Assembly: GCF_014773225.1 (NCBI RefSeq) | Contig: NZ_JACXAJ010000006.1 | Location: 124,001-188,000 of the forward strand | From: Pontibacter aquaedesilientis | GTDB lineage: Bacteria; Bacteroidota; Bacteroidia; Cytophagales; Hymenobacteraceae | DNA: 64,000 bases | Direction of reading: 5' to 3' | In this document: piece after piece, positions 44,274-53,000 of the stretch | Layout of the letters: each line of letters begins with the position of its first letter | How positions within the stretch are numbered: the stretch's first letter is position 1 | Notes under the pieces: model-generated | What the model was told of the DNA's origin: nothing | The model's input: only the letters and a program-made list of their open reading frames with translations | The model's database searches: none | Translations under genes and position numbers: made by a program

Positions 44274-44433
44274 GCTGAAATTTAAGTTCTAGTTCCGTTT
44301 AAAGTATTACAAAAGTTGTTCCATATTTTAAACGTTCGTAAAGATAAATTGTTCTTGTATTTTACATTACTAAATGGATGCTTTCACCAAATATCCACAT
44401 CATTTTTTTGGACTTTAAAAACATAGCGACTGT

Positions 44434-45561
44434 TTGATAGATGTTGCCGTTATCGGAGGAGGGCTTGCCGGACTGACCAGTGCCATTGCTTTGGCCGACA
44501 AGGGCATTTCGGTGACGCTACTCGAAAAAAAATCATATCCGCAGCACAAGGTATGCGGCGAGTATGTATCCAATGAGGTGCTGCCCTACCTGCGCTCTAT
44601 CGGGGCAGACCCCGCCATGCTCCGACCCGCCACCATTTCACGCTTTATGCTTACCTCACCCAAGGGGGTAAAACTTGAGTCGCCGCTCGACCTCGGTGGC
44701 TTTGGCATCAGCAGGTATACCTTTGATCATTTCCTTTACCAGCTTGCCTTGGCGCGGGGTGTGCAGGTGCGGGTGCATACCACGGTACAGGATGTGCAGT
44801 TTACAGGCAACGGGTTTCACTTAAAGCTGGCAAACGGCGACACCCTGGCGGCGGCAGTGGTGCTGGGGGCCTATGGCAAGCGCAGCGCACTGGACCGCCA
44901 GTTCAACCGCTCCTTTTTTGCGAAACGCTCGCCCTACATCGGAGTGAAATATCACCTGCGCCTTGACATGCCCACCGACCTGATCGCACTGCACAATTTT
45001 AAAGACGGCTACGCCGGTATATCAGCCATTGAGGACGGCCGCTACTGCTTTTGCTACCTGACCACCCGCGACAACCTGCGCCGATACGGAGCTATACCTG
45101 CCATGGAAAAAGCTGTGCTGCAGCAGAACCCGCACCTGCGCCGTATTTTCCGGGAGGCGGAGTTTCTATATGAGCAGCCCGAGGTCATCAACGAGATCTC
45201 GTTTGCCACCAAAACCTGTGTGGACCACCACATGCTCATGTGTGGCGACGCGGCGGGCATGATTACGCCCCTGTGCGGCAACGGCATGGCGATGGCGATA
45301 CATGCAGGAAAACTGGCGACCGAACATGTGCTTCACTACATTGAGGGCGACCGCAACCGGCAGGTCCTGGAAACCAGCTATACCCACGCATGGAAAAACC
45401 AGTTCGAACGCAGACTGCAGGTAGGCCGCACCGTGCAGCGTTTGTTTGGCAATCCTTTTCTTTCGGAAGTGGCGGTGAATACACTGCGCCATGTCCCGGC
45501 GGCTGTGCAGCTTATCATGCGGCAAACGCACGGACAACCTTTCGGGTCGCCTACATCTTAA
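44434..45561 (+). CDS. FAD-dependent oxidoreductase (UbiH/geranylgeranyl-reductase-like)
   Basis: A 375-residue flavoprotein. The FAD site is V-A-V-I-G-G-G-L-A-G-L at residues 4-14, which begins right after the start codon, so TTG 44434 is the likely start. Further marks are V-C-G-E-Y-V-S-N-E-V and the second FAD motif C-G-D-A-A-G-M-I-T-P-L-C-G-N-G-M-A. It could hydroxylate an aromatic ring or reduce a double bond. It precedes the type III PKS and methyltransferase genes in a run like the Streptomyces srs phenolic-lipid operon (synthase, methyltransferase, flavoprotein hydroxylase), which suggests ring oxidation. Confidence 0.85.
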   Translation: MIDVAVIGGGLAGLTSAIALADKGISVTLLEKKSYPQHKVCGEYVSNEVLPYLRSIGADPAMLRPATISRFMLTSPKGVKLESPLDLGGFGISRYTFDHFLYQLALARGVQVRVHTTVQDVQFTGNGFHLKLANGDTLAAAVVLGAYGKRSALDRQFNRSFFAKRSPYIGVKYHLRLDMPTDLIALHNFKDGYAGISAIEDGRYCFCYLTTRDNLRRYGAIPAMEKAVLQQNPHLRRIFREAEFLYEQPEVINEISFATKTCVDHHMLMCGDAAGMITPLCGNGMAMAIHAGKLATEHVLHYIEGDRNRQVLETSYTHAWKNQFERRLQVGRTVQRLFGNPFLSEVAVNTLRHVPAAVQLIMRQTHGQPFGSPTS

Positions 45562-45716
45562 AACGGCCGCTTGCGTACTTAACCAAACCCACGCCTATGC
45601 CCTTTTCAGGTATAGGCTAAACTTACAGCACCTGTGCCTGTTGTCGCTATACCTACCCTAGCTGACCAAAGCAGACGTGGGTTTTCACAGGGAACAAACG
45701 CTACACAAACCAGCTC

Positions 45717-46838
45717 ATGAAAAGCTATATATGCGGTATCGGCACGGCTAACCCGCCACACAAAATCCCGCAGATGCAGGTGGCCGACTTTATGTCCGCC
45801 GCCCTGCAAATGAACGAACAGGACACCCGCAAGCTCAAAGCACTTTACCGCGTATCAGGTATAGGGCAGCGCTACAGTGTGCTCGAAGACTTCACCCGCC
45901 AAAACGGCGACTATACCTTCTTCCCTAACACAACCGATCTCGAGCCTTTCCCGACGGTGCAGCAGCGCATGGAGGTATACCGGAAGCACGCCCTCGATTT
46001 GTCGGAGGAGGCAGTGCGCAACTGCCTGAAGCAACTCAGCGGCATAACGCTGCCGGAACTCACGCACCTGATCACGGTGAGCTGCACGGGCATGTATGCG
46101 CCGGGACTCGATATTGAGCTGGTGGAGCGGCTTGAACTGAACTCCTCTGTGCAGCGCACCGCCGTTAATTTCATGGGCTGCTATGCGGCTTTCAACGCCA
46201 TCAAACTGGCCGATGCCATCTGCAAAGCCGACCCAAGCGCAAAGGTAATGCTGGTTTGCACCGAGATTTGCACGATCCATTTCCAGAAGAATCCGGAGCA
46301 AGACCACCTGGTGTCGAATGCGCTGTTCGGCGACGGCGCGGCGGCAGTGCTTATGCAAGGACAGCCTTGCCCGGAGGTTAGTCTTGAGTTGCAGTCCTTC
46401 CACTGCGACCTGGCCCCCGCCGGCAAGCGCGAGATGGCCTGGCACATCGGCGACACGGGCTTCGAGATGACACTCTCTTCCTACGTGCCAGATCTTATCA
46501 AAAACGGCATAAAACAACTCACGGAGCGTCTGCTGCAAGGTCTCCGGACCACGGTTTCAGAAATTAAGCTGTTTGCGATACACCCCGGTGGGCGGCGCAT
46601 ACTGGAGGTGATAGAGCAGGAACTGGGCATGACACGCGACGACAACCGCCACGCCTACCGCGTGCTGCATGAATTCGGCAACATGTCGTCGGCTACGGTG
46701 CTGTTTGTGCTAAAAGACCTGATGGCCAGCCTGACTACACAGGAGAAAGACGAGCCGGTACTGAGCTTTGCTTTTGGCCCGGGCCTGACACTGGAATCGA
46801 TGCTACTCAAAGTGCACTATGCTGAAACAACGGTCTAA
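45717..46838 (+). CDS. Type III polyketide synthase
   Basis: A 373-residue chalcone/stilbene-synthase-like enzyme with the full Cys-His-Asn triad: C155 (N-F-M-G-C-Y-A-A), H289 (A-I-H-P-G-G-R-R) and N322 (G-N-M-S-S-A-T-V). It condenses malonyl-CoA units onto an acyl starter and cyclises to alkylresorcinols or alkylpyrones. The stop overlaps the methyltransferase start by 20 bp, so expression is coupled. The 155-bp leader contains an inverted pair of the octamer (45608 and 45646). Likely product: a methylated phenolic lipid or quinone (inference from gene content). Confidence 0.93.
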   Translation: MKSYICGIGTANPPHKIPQMQVADFMSAALQMNEQDTRKLKALYRVSGIGQRYSVLEDFTRQNGDYTFFPNTTDLEPFPTVQQRMEVYRKHALDLSEEAVRNCLKQLSGITLPELTHLITVSCTGMYAPGLDIELVERLELNSSVQRTAVNFMGCYAAFNAIKLADAICKADPSAKVMLVCTEICTIHFQKNPEQDHLVSNALFGDGAAAVLMQGQPCPEVSLELQSFHCDLAPAGKREMAWHIGDTGFEMTLSSYVPDLIKNGIKQLTERLLQGLRTTVSEIKLFAIHPGGRRILEVIEQELGMTRDDNRHAYRVLHEFGNMSSATVLFVLKDLMASLTTQEKDEPVLSFAFGPGLTLESMLLKVHYAETTV

Positions 46839-47520
46839 CCAACCCGAACTGATGGACGACCTTAGCTTGTCGGGGGATGAGCTGCGGCGCAACCTCGAAG
46901 AGCTGGAGGTGATCAACACCTGGCTGGGTGGGTATAAGGTGGTGTTGGATGCCTTGGATAAACTCCTGGATGGGTATAATGGTCCGCCTTTGCATATTGC
47001 CGACATAGGCTGTGGCGGCGGCGACACGCTGCGCCACATCGCCAAATGGGCCCGCCGCAAAAACATAAAACTGCACCTCACAGGTATAGACGCCAACGAT
47101 TTTATGGTGCAGTACGCCCGGCAGCGCTGCGGCGGCTTTCCGGAAATCAGGCTGGAGCAGCATGATGTGTTCTCGGATCAGTTTCAGCAAAAGCAATACG
47201 ACATTGTGGTTTGCAGTCTGTTCTGCCACCATTTCACGGATGAACAGCTCGTGAGCATGTTCAGGCAGTTGCACCGGCAGGCAGGTATAGCCGTCATCAT
47301 CAACGACCTGCACCGCCACTGGCTGGCCTATCATTCCATCAAACTGCTTACCCATTTTTTTTCGGATTCCTACCTGGTTAAAAACGATGCGCCGCTCTCC
47401 GTTTGGCGGGCTTTCCGGAGAGATGAACTACAAAGATTGGTGCAGGAGGCAGGTATAGACAGGTATAGTCTGCGCTGGATGTGGGCTTTTCGGTGGCAGC
47501 TTCTTTTGAAGAAAGCCTAA
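46819..47520 (+). CDS. SAM-dependent methyltransferase of the PKS operon
   Basis: A 233-residue class I methyltransferase. Motif I is I-A-D-I-G-C-G-G-G-D (about residues 60-69), followed by G-I-D-A-N-D and the post-I/II region Y-D-I-V-V-C-S-L-F-C-H-H-F. The overlap with the PKS gene and the flavoprotein upstream suggest methylation of a phenolic hydroxyl or ring carbon of the polyketide. Methyltransferases next to type III PKS in Bacteroidota are close to this size. Confidence 0.9.
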   Translation: MLKQRSNQPELMDDLSLSGDELRRNLEELEVINTWLGGYKVVLDALDKLLDGYNGPPLHIADIGCGGGDTLRHIAKWARRKNIKLHLTGIDANDFMVQYARQRCGGFPEIRLEQHDVFSDQFQQKQYDIVVCSLFCHHFTDEQLVSMFRQLHRQAGIAVIINDLHRHWLAYHSIKLLTHFFSDSYLVKNDAPLSVWRAFRRDELQRLVQEAGIDRYSLRWMWAFRWQLLLKKA

Positions 47521-47559
47521 CAATTAGTATCTTAACAGGGTATAAAAAGCAACTCTCAT

Positions 47560-47736
47560 ATGATGCGACGATTCAATATACTCTATTTACTTTCTGTGCT
47601 GCTGGCAGCCACAATCCTTTATTTTGCTTGGACCCGCGAGTTCTTAACAAATATTTGGCTTGTACTGGCACTCATTGCTACGCTACAACCGGCTATTTAC
47701 TATGTGCTGTGGTACGCCCGTAAAAAGTATAGCTAA
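47560..47736 (+). CDS. Very small two-helix membrane protein
   Basis: A 58-residue frame from tandem ATGs (47560, 47563): M-M-R-R-F-N, a hydrophobic helix (about 7-23), W-T-R-E-F-L-T-N linker, a second helix (33-51) and a basic end R-K-K-Y-S. Codons look normal for the neighbourhood, and the gene lies 39 bp after the methyltransferase stop, so it may be the last gene of the PKS operon. Confidence 0.55.
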   Translation: MMRRFNILYLLSVLLAATILYFAWTREFLTNIWLVLALIATLQPAIYYVLWYARKKYS

Positions 47737-47759
47737 TCGCTTAATCAAAACCTGACGAC

Positions 47760-47972
47760 ATGAGCAAAAGCACGCTTAACTTCTGGATCCTTTTTGCAGT
47801 CTCCATCATCCTTTCGGTACTTGTCATTTCTATCTTCGTGAAGGTGCTGAAGGCTGCCCTTTTCATTATACTGGTGCTCGTTTTGGCTCCCATCATCTAT
47901 GTTGCGCTTAAACTGATATTGCCGGGCGCAAAGGGTAAGAGCGAGGACGACAAGCTGAAATTCCGGCCTTAA
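47760..47972 (+). CDS. Small membrane protein, unknown
   Basis: A 70-residue protein with two hydrophobic helices in tandem (about 9-27 and 31-53) and a short charged tail (K-G-K-S-E-D-D-K). It lies 23 bp after the 58-residue gene on the same strand. No family recognised. Convergent with the deacetylase gene with 7 bp between stops. Confidence 0.6.
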   Translation: MSKSTLNFWILFAVSIILSVLVISIFVKVLKAALFIILVLVLAPIIYVALKLILPGAKGKSEDDKLKFRP

Positions 47973-47979
47973 CCCCAGG

Positions 47980-48882
47980 CTAAAAGAAAAATTGCTGCGC
48001 CAGCCGGAAGGTATTGGCGTGCGCCTCCACGATGTGCGCGATCTGCCTGGAGTAGCCTCCGCCCATGCTCACTGTGACAGGTATGCGGTGGCGTGCGCAG
48101 GCATCCAGCACCATGCGGTCGCGCTCCTTGCAGCCGGCTATACTCATGCCCAGTTTCCCCAGTTTGTCAGTAGCCAGCACATCCACCCCCGACTGAAAGA
48201 ACACAAACTCCGGCTCTTGTTCATCCAGCAGCCGCGGCAAATGCTCCCCAAGTAGTTTCAGATAGGTCTTGTCGTCGGTGCCCTCCGCAAGCGGTACGTC
48301 CAGGTCAGATTTTTCTTTGTGGAAAGGGTAGTTATGTCCGCCGTGCATGCTGAAAGTAAACACCCGCGGCTCATGTTGGAAAATCTGCGCTGTGCCGTTG
48401 CCTTGGTGTACGTCCAAATCCACGACCAGTACCTTTTTGATACCCTTGTACTTGAGCAAGTGATTGGCTGCGATGGCGATGTCGTTGAGCAGACAGAAAC
48501 CCTCTCCCCTGTCGGTAAAGGCGTGGTGCGTGCCGCCTGCTATGTTCATACCGATGCCATACTCCAATGCAAACAGTGCAGCCTGCAGCGTACCGTTCAT
48601 GATCACGATTTCCCGCTGCACCAACTCCTCTGATAATGGAAAACCCGTTTTGCGAATCTCGGATGGGCTCAGCTCCAGATCGCGCAGGCGCTGCCAGTAG
48701 GTGGCGTCGTGCGTGTCGAGGATGTATTGCTCTTCGAGCGGCGCAGGGGCGAACAGGTTATCCTGAGCAATGGTACCTTCGTAGAGCAACTGCTCGGGCA
48801 ACAGGTCGTACTTGGCCATCGGAAAGCGGTGGCCTTCGGGCAGGGAGTGGGCAAATATTTCGGACCAAGCTATTTTCAGCAT
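47980..48882 (-). CDS. Histone deacetylase-family protein (AcuC/HDAC-like)
   Basis: A 300-residue zinc-dependent deacetylase of the class II/IV HDAC-like group. Family motifs: G-G-T-H-H-A-F (tandem His), the metal D-L-D-V-H-Q-G-N-G-T-A, F-Q-S-G-V-D-V-L and M-G-G-G-Y-S. Bacterial members remove acetyl or acyl groups from lysines or polyamines. All metal ligands look present. Its start is at the edge of the 650-bp gene-free region with DnaA boxes and reads away from it. Confidence 0.92.
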   Translation of the reverse strand: MLKIAWSEIFAHSLPEGHRFPMAKYDLLPEQLLYEGTIAQDNLFAPAPLEEQYILDTHDATYWQRLRDLELSPSEIRKTGFPLSEELVQREIVIMNGTLQAALFALEYGIGMNIAGGTHHAFTDRGEGFCLLNDIAIAANHLLKYKGIKKVLVVDLDVHQGNGTAQIFQHEPRVFTFSMHGGHNYPFHKEKSDLDVPLAEGTDDKTYLKLLGEHLPRLLDEQEPEFVFFQSGVDVLATDKLGKLGMSIAGCKERDRMVLDACARHRIPVTVSMGGGYSRQIAHIVEAHANTFRLAQQFFF

Positions 48883-49537
48883 AATGCAAAATTAACATTT
48901 ATACACCTCTTCTGGTTTGCCCCGGCCATATTTCATCTCCTGAGGGTTTCCACAAGCAGCATGTAGACACGCTATACCTACCAGTTTTTTTATTTGCTCC
49001 AGACTCATTTACTTCTGATTTTCAGTGCAATTATCTAATGGCAACATTATGTAAAATGCACTATCCACCGCCGTGTATAAATTCTTGTAACCCTATATTT
49101 TGGCAATTTTTCCCCCATTATACCTGTGGGTAAATGTGGATAACTATGTTGATTGGTGTGAATTATCCACCATTTGCTGTTAACTCCCTGTTGATTTCAG
49201 GTAAATTTATTCACAATATCATAACAACACCCCCAAAAGTGCAAATAAACACTGAATCGGCTGTTGACATGATTGCCATACCTGGGTCTGGATTTTTTAT
49301 ATCCCTGTTTGGCTCAGGCGGGCTCTGTTTTCGACAGGGCGTTTAATCTGTGCATTTTTTATTCCGGATATTCTGCCTCAGGTCAAAGGGAGATGAGTAG
49401 GGTCGTAAGCCATCGACACGGTATACCTGGCCAGTCAACCGCAACATTTCTATTACAAAAACGATATATATACCCTTGCATATGGGGGTCTTTCAAACAC
49501 CGGCTCTCATGCACTTCCTAAAACTTAACATAGAAAC
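48883..49537. other. Gene-free AT-rich region with clustered DnaA boxes (oriC candidate)
   Basis: 655 bp without a credible gene between divergent genes. Clustered DnaA-type 9-mers: TGTGGGTAA (49125-49133, one mismatch), TGTGGATAA (49135-49143, perfect), TTATCCACC (49163-49171, one mismatch, opposite strand) and TTATTCACA (49207-49215, one mismatch). The first two are exactly 10 bp apart, so on the same helix face. T- and A-rich runs lie on both sides (around 48985-49050 and 49200-49260). This would suit an origin or another DnaA-controlled site. dnaA is not in the window. Confidence 0.45.
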
Positions 49538-50170
49538 ATGAAAAAGACGATATTACTCTTGCTCACTTTGCTTGCTTCGCTGAGCACTTACGCACAACCT
49601 GACTCATACGGCCCGGCTGCGGGACGGCAAAACCACAACCTGTTCAGTCGCAGCGGTAACAACTCTGGCTTTGGCGTGAAGGGGGGAGTGAACTTTGCTA
49701 TCTTGAATGGCAGCGAGAAAGATGTGCTGGGCAACTTCGAGGGCCTGACCACTTTCCATGCCGGCATCTATACCCAGTTCAGCCTGAGCGATTTCTTCTC
49801 GATACAGCCCGAAGCGCTTTACTCCCGCAAAGGCATTGAACGCAACGACTCTACCTTCCGCTTCGATTACCTCGAAGTGCCGGTGCTCGCAGTATTCAAC
49901 ATCACCGAAAACGTAAGCGTGCATTTTGGCCCGCAGGTAAGCGTGATGATGTCGGCCAAGGAGGATGACAAAGAAATAGACCTGGAGCCGCTCAATACCT
50001 TCGACTATGGCATAGCAGCAGGCGCCGAGGCCCGCCTGAGCATTTTCAGGCTGGGTGCCAGGTATAACCTCGGTCTTGCGGACCTTCGCAAAGAAAACAA
50101 CCTGGGGCAGAAGATAAACCAGGACATCAAGCACGGCGTGTTCCAGGTATACCTGGGCGTCGGTTTCTAG
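49538..50170 (+). CDS. PorT-family outer-membrane beta-barrel protein
   Basis: A 210-residue protein with a signal peptide (cleavage after T-Y-A-Q), a polar linker, and an eight-strand barrel starting F-G-V-K-G-G-V-N-F-A-I-L-N-G, the usual opening of PorT/OprF-like porin-family barrels. It ends V-F-Q-V-Y-L-G-V-G-F with a C-terminal aromatic residue. Conserved F-S-I-Q-P-E-A-L-Y-S and G-I-A-A-G-A-E lie between. The precise role of this subfamily is unknown; a terminator follows. Confidence 0.88.
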   Translation: MKKTILLLLTLLASLSTYAQPDSYGPAAGRQNHNLFSRSGNNSGFGVKGGVNFAILNGSEKDVLGNFEGLTTFHAGIYTQFSLSDFFSIQPEALYSRKGIERNDSTFRFDYLEVPVLAVFNITENVSVHFGPQVSVMMSAKEDDKEIDLEPLNTFDYGIAAGAEARLSIFRLGARYNLGLADLRKENNLGQKINQDIKHGVFQVYLGVGF

Positions 50171-50196
50171 CGAATTTTCACATAAAGCCATACACG

Positions 50197-50227
50197 AAAG
50201 GGACTCTATCCGGAGTCCCTTTTATTT
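50197..50227 (+). terminator. Terminator after the barrel gene
   Basis: AAAGGGACTC pairs with GAGTCCCTTT, with a T-rich tail. Confidence 0.85.
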
Positions 50228-50338
50228 TGCATACGACCAGGTGGGGACTGCATGACTTTTTCAGCCCTTTGTTCGCAAAGCCCGTATTTATAGTGCTGAT
50301 TACTACCCGTGTAGCATTCCGATGCGCGGATTACACCT

Positions 50339-51061
50339 ATGAGACACGACAAAACATACCCCCTCTATACCTTGCTATGGGCTATGCTGGCACTGACTGG
50401 TATGGCCTGCGACACGACCGTGAAAACCGATGAAGCCGAAGTGGGCGCAGCCGTGCGGGCCCTGAGCCCTGGTGTGCCTGATCAGGTATTTACAATTGAC
50501 ACTGCCAAAAGCACCGTGACCTGGATTGGTGCCAAAGTAACCGGACGGCACAACGGCGTGATCCCGATAAAGGAAGGGCAGATCAACCTGCACAATGGCA
50601 TAGCCCATGGCGGCAGAACCGTGTTTGACATGACCGCCGTGTGTTCCACTGACAAGACTATTGACGAGGCAGGCAACAAAAAGCTCACCGGGCATCTGCG
50701 CTCCGAAGAGTTCTTTGATGTTGCGCAACACCCAACGGCCTCGTTCGTCATTACCTCCATTGTTTTTTACGACAGTACAGAAAGACAGGAAGTGCCTTCG
50801 ACTACGGCCAGCGCCAAAAAGATGCGCATCAAGAACCCAACACATAAGATCACAGGCAACCTCACCATCAAAGGAATCACGAAGAGCGTCAGTTTCCCAG
50901 CCCTGATCACCCAAGAAGACAGCCTGCTGCGGGCCAAGGCCAACTTCAACATCGACCGCACCGAATGGAAACTAAACTACGGCGCTGATAAGTCGCTGGG
51001 AAATAAGACAATCTATCCGGCGGTAAATATAGGACTGGACCTGGTGGCCAGGCCCAAATAA
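50339..51061 (+). CDS. YceI-family lipoprotein
   Basis: A 240-residue lipoprotein: lipobox T-G-M-A-C at about residue 24, then a YceI lipocalin-like barrel with the typical start F-T-I-D-T-A-K-S-T-V-T-W-I-G, the G-H-L-R-S-E-E-F-F-D-V-A-Q-H-P motif and G-N-L-T-I-K-G-I-T-K near the end. YceI proteins bind polyisoprenoid lipids such as quinones in the periplasm. It may bind a lipid quinone; proximity to the PKS operon is only suggestive. Confidence 0.9.
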   Translation: MRHDKTYPLYTLLWAMLALTGMACDTTVKTDEAEVGAAVRALSPGVPDQVFTIDTAKSTVTWIGAKVTGRHNGVIPIKEGQINLHNGIAHGGRTVFDMTAVCSTDKTIDEAGNKKLTGHLRSEEFFDVAQHPTASFVITSIVFYDSTERQEVPSTTASAKKMRIKNPTHKITGNLTIKGITKSVSFPALITQEDSLLRAKANFNIDRTEWKLNYGADKSLGNKTIYPAVNIGLDLVARPK

Positions 51062-51189
51062 GCTAACAGGCAAACACTTACATAGCTAATTGCGTTACAG
51101 CAATTGTACTGTTTCCGTATTTATTCCCGTCCATTCATGCTAAAGTCACCCGCAATGCGTTCCTACAAAAACCATTTTGTGAACCTATC

Positions 51190-51735
51190 ATGAGAAAATA
51201 CCTTTGCCTGCTCCCCCTTCTGCTGCTATCCCTGTCAGCCAATGCGCAGGGCGGGGCAGTGGCAGCGTTCAACTTACAGCAGGCAGAGACGCTTAAGTTT
51301 GGAATGCTGGCGCTGGGGGTTTGGGCACTTGTCAACATTCTCATCAGCAGCATCAAACTTACCAAGTCGTCACGCAACAAGCGCTATTTTTTCCAGATGA
51401 ACATCTACTGGAATATCGTCAACCTGATCATCGCGGGCGCTTCGCTCTACTACACCCTCTCCATCGACCCAACTGTGAGAACACTGGCCGAAAGCGTAGA
51501 TTTCCATTACTGGTGCCTGAAACTGCTATACCTGAGCATTGGCCTGGATCTGGCCTTTCTCTTGTTGGCCGCCTACCTGAAGGAGCTTTCTAAATCCTCC
51601 CCCAAAACTGAGCAGTACCTGGGCTGGGGGCAATCCATTATGTTGCAGGGCTTTTTCCTGCTGGTGCTCGATGTTACGTTGGCCGTGCTGCTGGAGGGGC
51701 GGGCCGAGCAGCTGCTGCGCCTGCTGCCATCCTAA
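51190..51735 (+). CDS. Membrane protein with signal peptide, unknown
   Basis: A 181-residue protein: signal peptide (cleavage after N-A-Q), a helix F-N-L-Q-Q-A-E-T-L-K, then four hydrophobic segments (about 38-56, 76-94, 112-132 and 150-170). It resembles the DUF6992-type membrane proteins of Bacteroidota, but I hold that assignment loosely. A hairpin terminator separates it from the convergent DJ-1 gene. Confidence 0.6.
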   Translation: MRKYLCLLPLLLLSLSANAQGGAVAAFNLQQAETLKFGMLALGVWALVNILISSIKLTKSSRNKRYFFQMNIYWNIVNLIIAGASLYYTLSIDPTVRTLAESVDFHYWCLKLLYLSIGLDLAFLLLAAYLKELSKSSPKTEQYLGWGQSIMLQGFFLLVLDVTLAVLLEGRAEQLLRLLPS

Positions 51736-51755
51736 GAGAGACAGATTCTATAAAA

Positions 51756-51797
51756 AAATCGCCGCACTTTACCTGTTAAGGTTAAGTGCGGCGATTT
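51756..51797. terminator. Bidirectional terminator
   Basis: AAATCGCCGCACTT (51756-51769) pairs with AAGTGCGGCGATTT (51784-51797), flanked by A- and T-runs, between two convergent genes. Confidence 0.85.
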
Positions 51798-51817
51798 CAG
51801 TTATTGCCCGGAATGAG

Positions 51818-52375
51818 TTAGCGTGGGTCGTGTCGGCCTTCGGCAAATTCTTCGATGATCTTCTTGTTGAAGGCAGGAATATCGTCCGGATTGCGGCTCG
51901 TCACCAACCCATTGTCTACCACCACTTCCTGGTCTACCCACTCGGCACCCGCGTTTTTAAGGTCTGACTTCAAGGTATGGTAACTGGTTACTTTTTTGCC
52001 TTTCAGCTTGCCTGTCTCAATCAGGGTCCAGGGGCCGTGGCAAATGGCGGCAACCGGCTTGCCCGACTCCATAAATTGGGTCACGAAGCGCACGACTTTC
52101 TCGTCGGCACGCAACTTGTCGGGGCTCATCACACCGCCGGGAAGCAACAGACCATTGTAATCGTCGGGGTTGGCGTTGCCGATGGTTTTATCCACTTTGA
52201 ATTTGTCGCCCCAATCGGTGTGGTTCCACCCCTTCACCTCTCCTTCTTTCAGGGCGATGAGGTGCGTTTCGGCACCCGCCTCTTCCAGGGCCTTCCTCGG
52301 CTCTGTGAGCTCTACCTGTTCAAAGCCATCGGTTACTATTATCGCTATCTTTTTTCCATCCAGTTCGTTAGCCAT
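51818..52375 (-). CDS. DJ-1/PfpI-family protein
   Basis: A 185-residue type 1 glutamine-amidotransferase-like protein of the PfpI/YhbO branch. Nucleophile Cys in V-A-A-I-C-H-G-P-W (about residue 107) with the expected acidic partner in the E-V-E/D-x region, and L-L-L-P-G-G-V-M-S-P-D. Relatives are protein/nucleotide deglycases or general stress proteins; the frequent annotation as protease is weakly supported in the family. Convergent with the preceding gene. Confidence 0.92.
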   Translation of the reverse strand: MANELDGKKIAIIVTDGFEQVELTEPRKALEEAGAETHLIALKEGEVKGWNHTDWGDKFKVDKTIGNANPDDYNGLLLPGGVMSPDKLRADEKVVRFVTQFMESGKPVAAICHGPWTLIETGKLKGKKVTSYHTLKSDLKNAGAEWVDQEVVVDNGLVTSRNPDDIPAFNKKIIEEFAEGRHDPR

Positions 52376-52490
52376 TTTAAGTTTGTTTTTTTAGTTTAAC
52401 ATCGCAATTGTCTATTCAAAACGGTTTGGGCGTGAAATTGTTAGAAGCAGTCCGAAGCAATACACGCTTTCACCGATTCGTTATTAGCTC

Positions 52491-52991
52491 ATGATGAAAT
52501 ACGTTAAGCCAGCCATGCTCTTGGTGGCCTTTGTTCTGTTTGCTGCAACCGCCTCGCTGGCTCAGCAAAAAGTAAGCACCATCAAGTTCGATGAACTGCA
52601 AAAGATCCGGGCATCGCCGCACGACACTTTGTATGTTGTCAACTACTGGGCTACCTGGTGCAAGCCCTGCATCAAGGAGATGCCGTATTTTGAGGCGATC
52701 ACCCAGCAGTATAAGGGCCAACCGGTGCGTGTGATTCTGGTGAGCATGGACGCCGTGCAAGATCTTGAAAAGCGTGTTATCCCCTTTGTGGAGAAACGCA
52801 ACCTGCAGTCGCGGCTATACCTGCTCGACGAGCCCGACGGCAATACCTGGATAGACCGCATCGAACCCAAGTGGTCGGGTGCCATACCTGCCACCATGTT
52901 TTTCAATAACAAACGCAAGCAGTACGAGTTTGTGGAGCGTGAGCTTTCCGAAGCCGAATTACAGGAACTGATCAATAAGTATAAACCATAA
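52491..52991 (+). CDS. TlpA-like thioredoxin-fold protein
   Basis: A 166-residue exported thioredoxin with a signal peptide (cleavage after S-L-A-Q) and the active site W-A-T-W-C-K-P-C-I-K-E-M-P (C-x-x-C). The cis-Pro is in G-A-I-P-A-T-M-F-F. It is a TlpA/ResA-like periplasmic thiol-disulfide oxidoreductase. The next gene, 9 bp on, is another redox-fold protein; the two probably form an operon for periplasmic redox. Confidence 0.9.
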   Translation: MMKYVKPAMLLVAFVLFAATASLAQQKVSTIKFDELQKIRASPHDTLYVVNYWATWCKPCIKEMPYFEAITQQYKGQPVRVILVSMDAVQDLEKRVIPFVEKRNLQSRLYLLDEPDGNTWIDRIEPKWSGAIPATMFFNNKRKQYEFVERELSEAELQELINKYKP

Positions 52992-53000
52992 TCTGTTACT

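Noticed and set aside
47523..47723. 80-codon frame overlapping the 58-residue membrane protein
   Set aside because: Different frame, begins inside the methyltransferase gene and lacks the two-helix pattern seen in the 47560 frame.
49134..49521. Short frames in the DnaA-box region (70 and 82 codons)
   Set aside because: They overlap one another in different frames, have no recognisable protein features, and cross the DnaA boxes.
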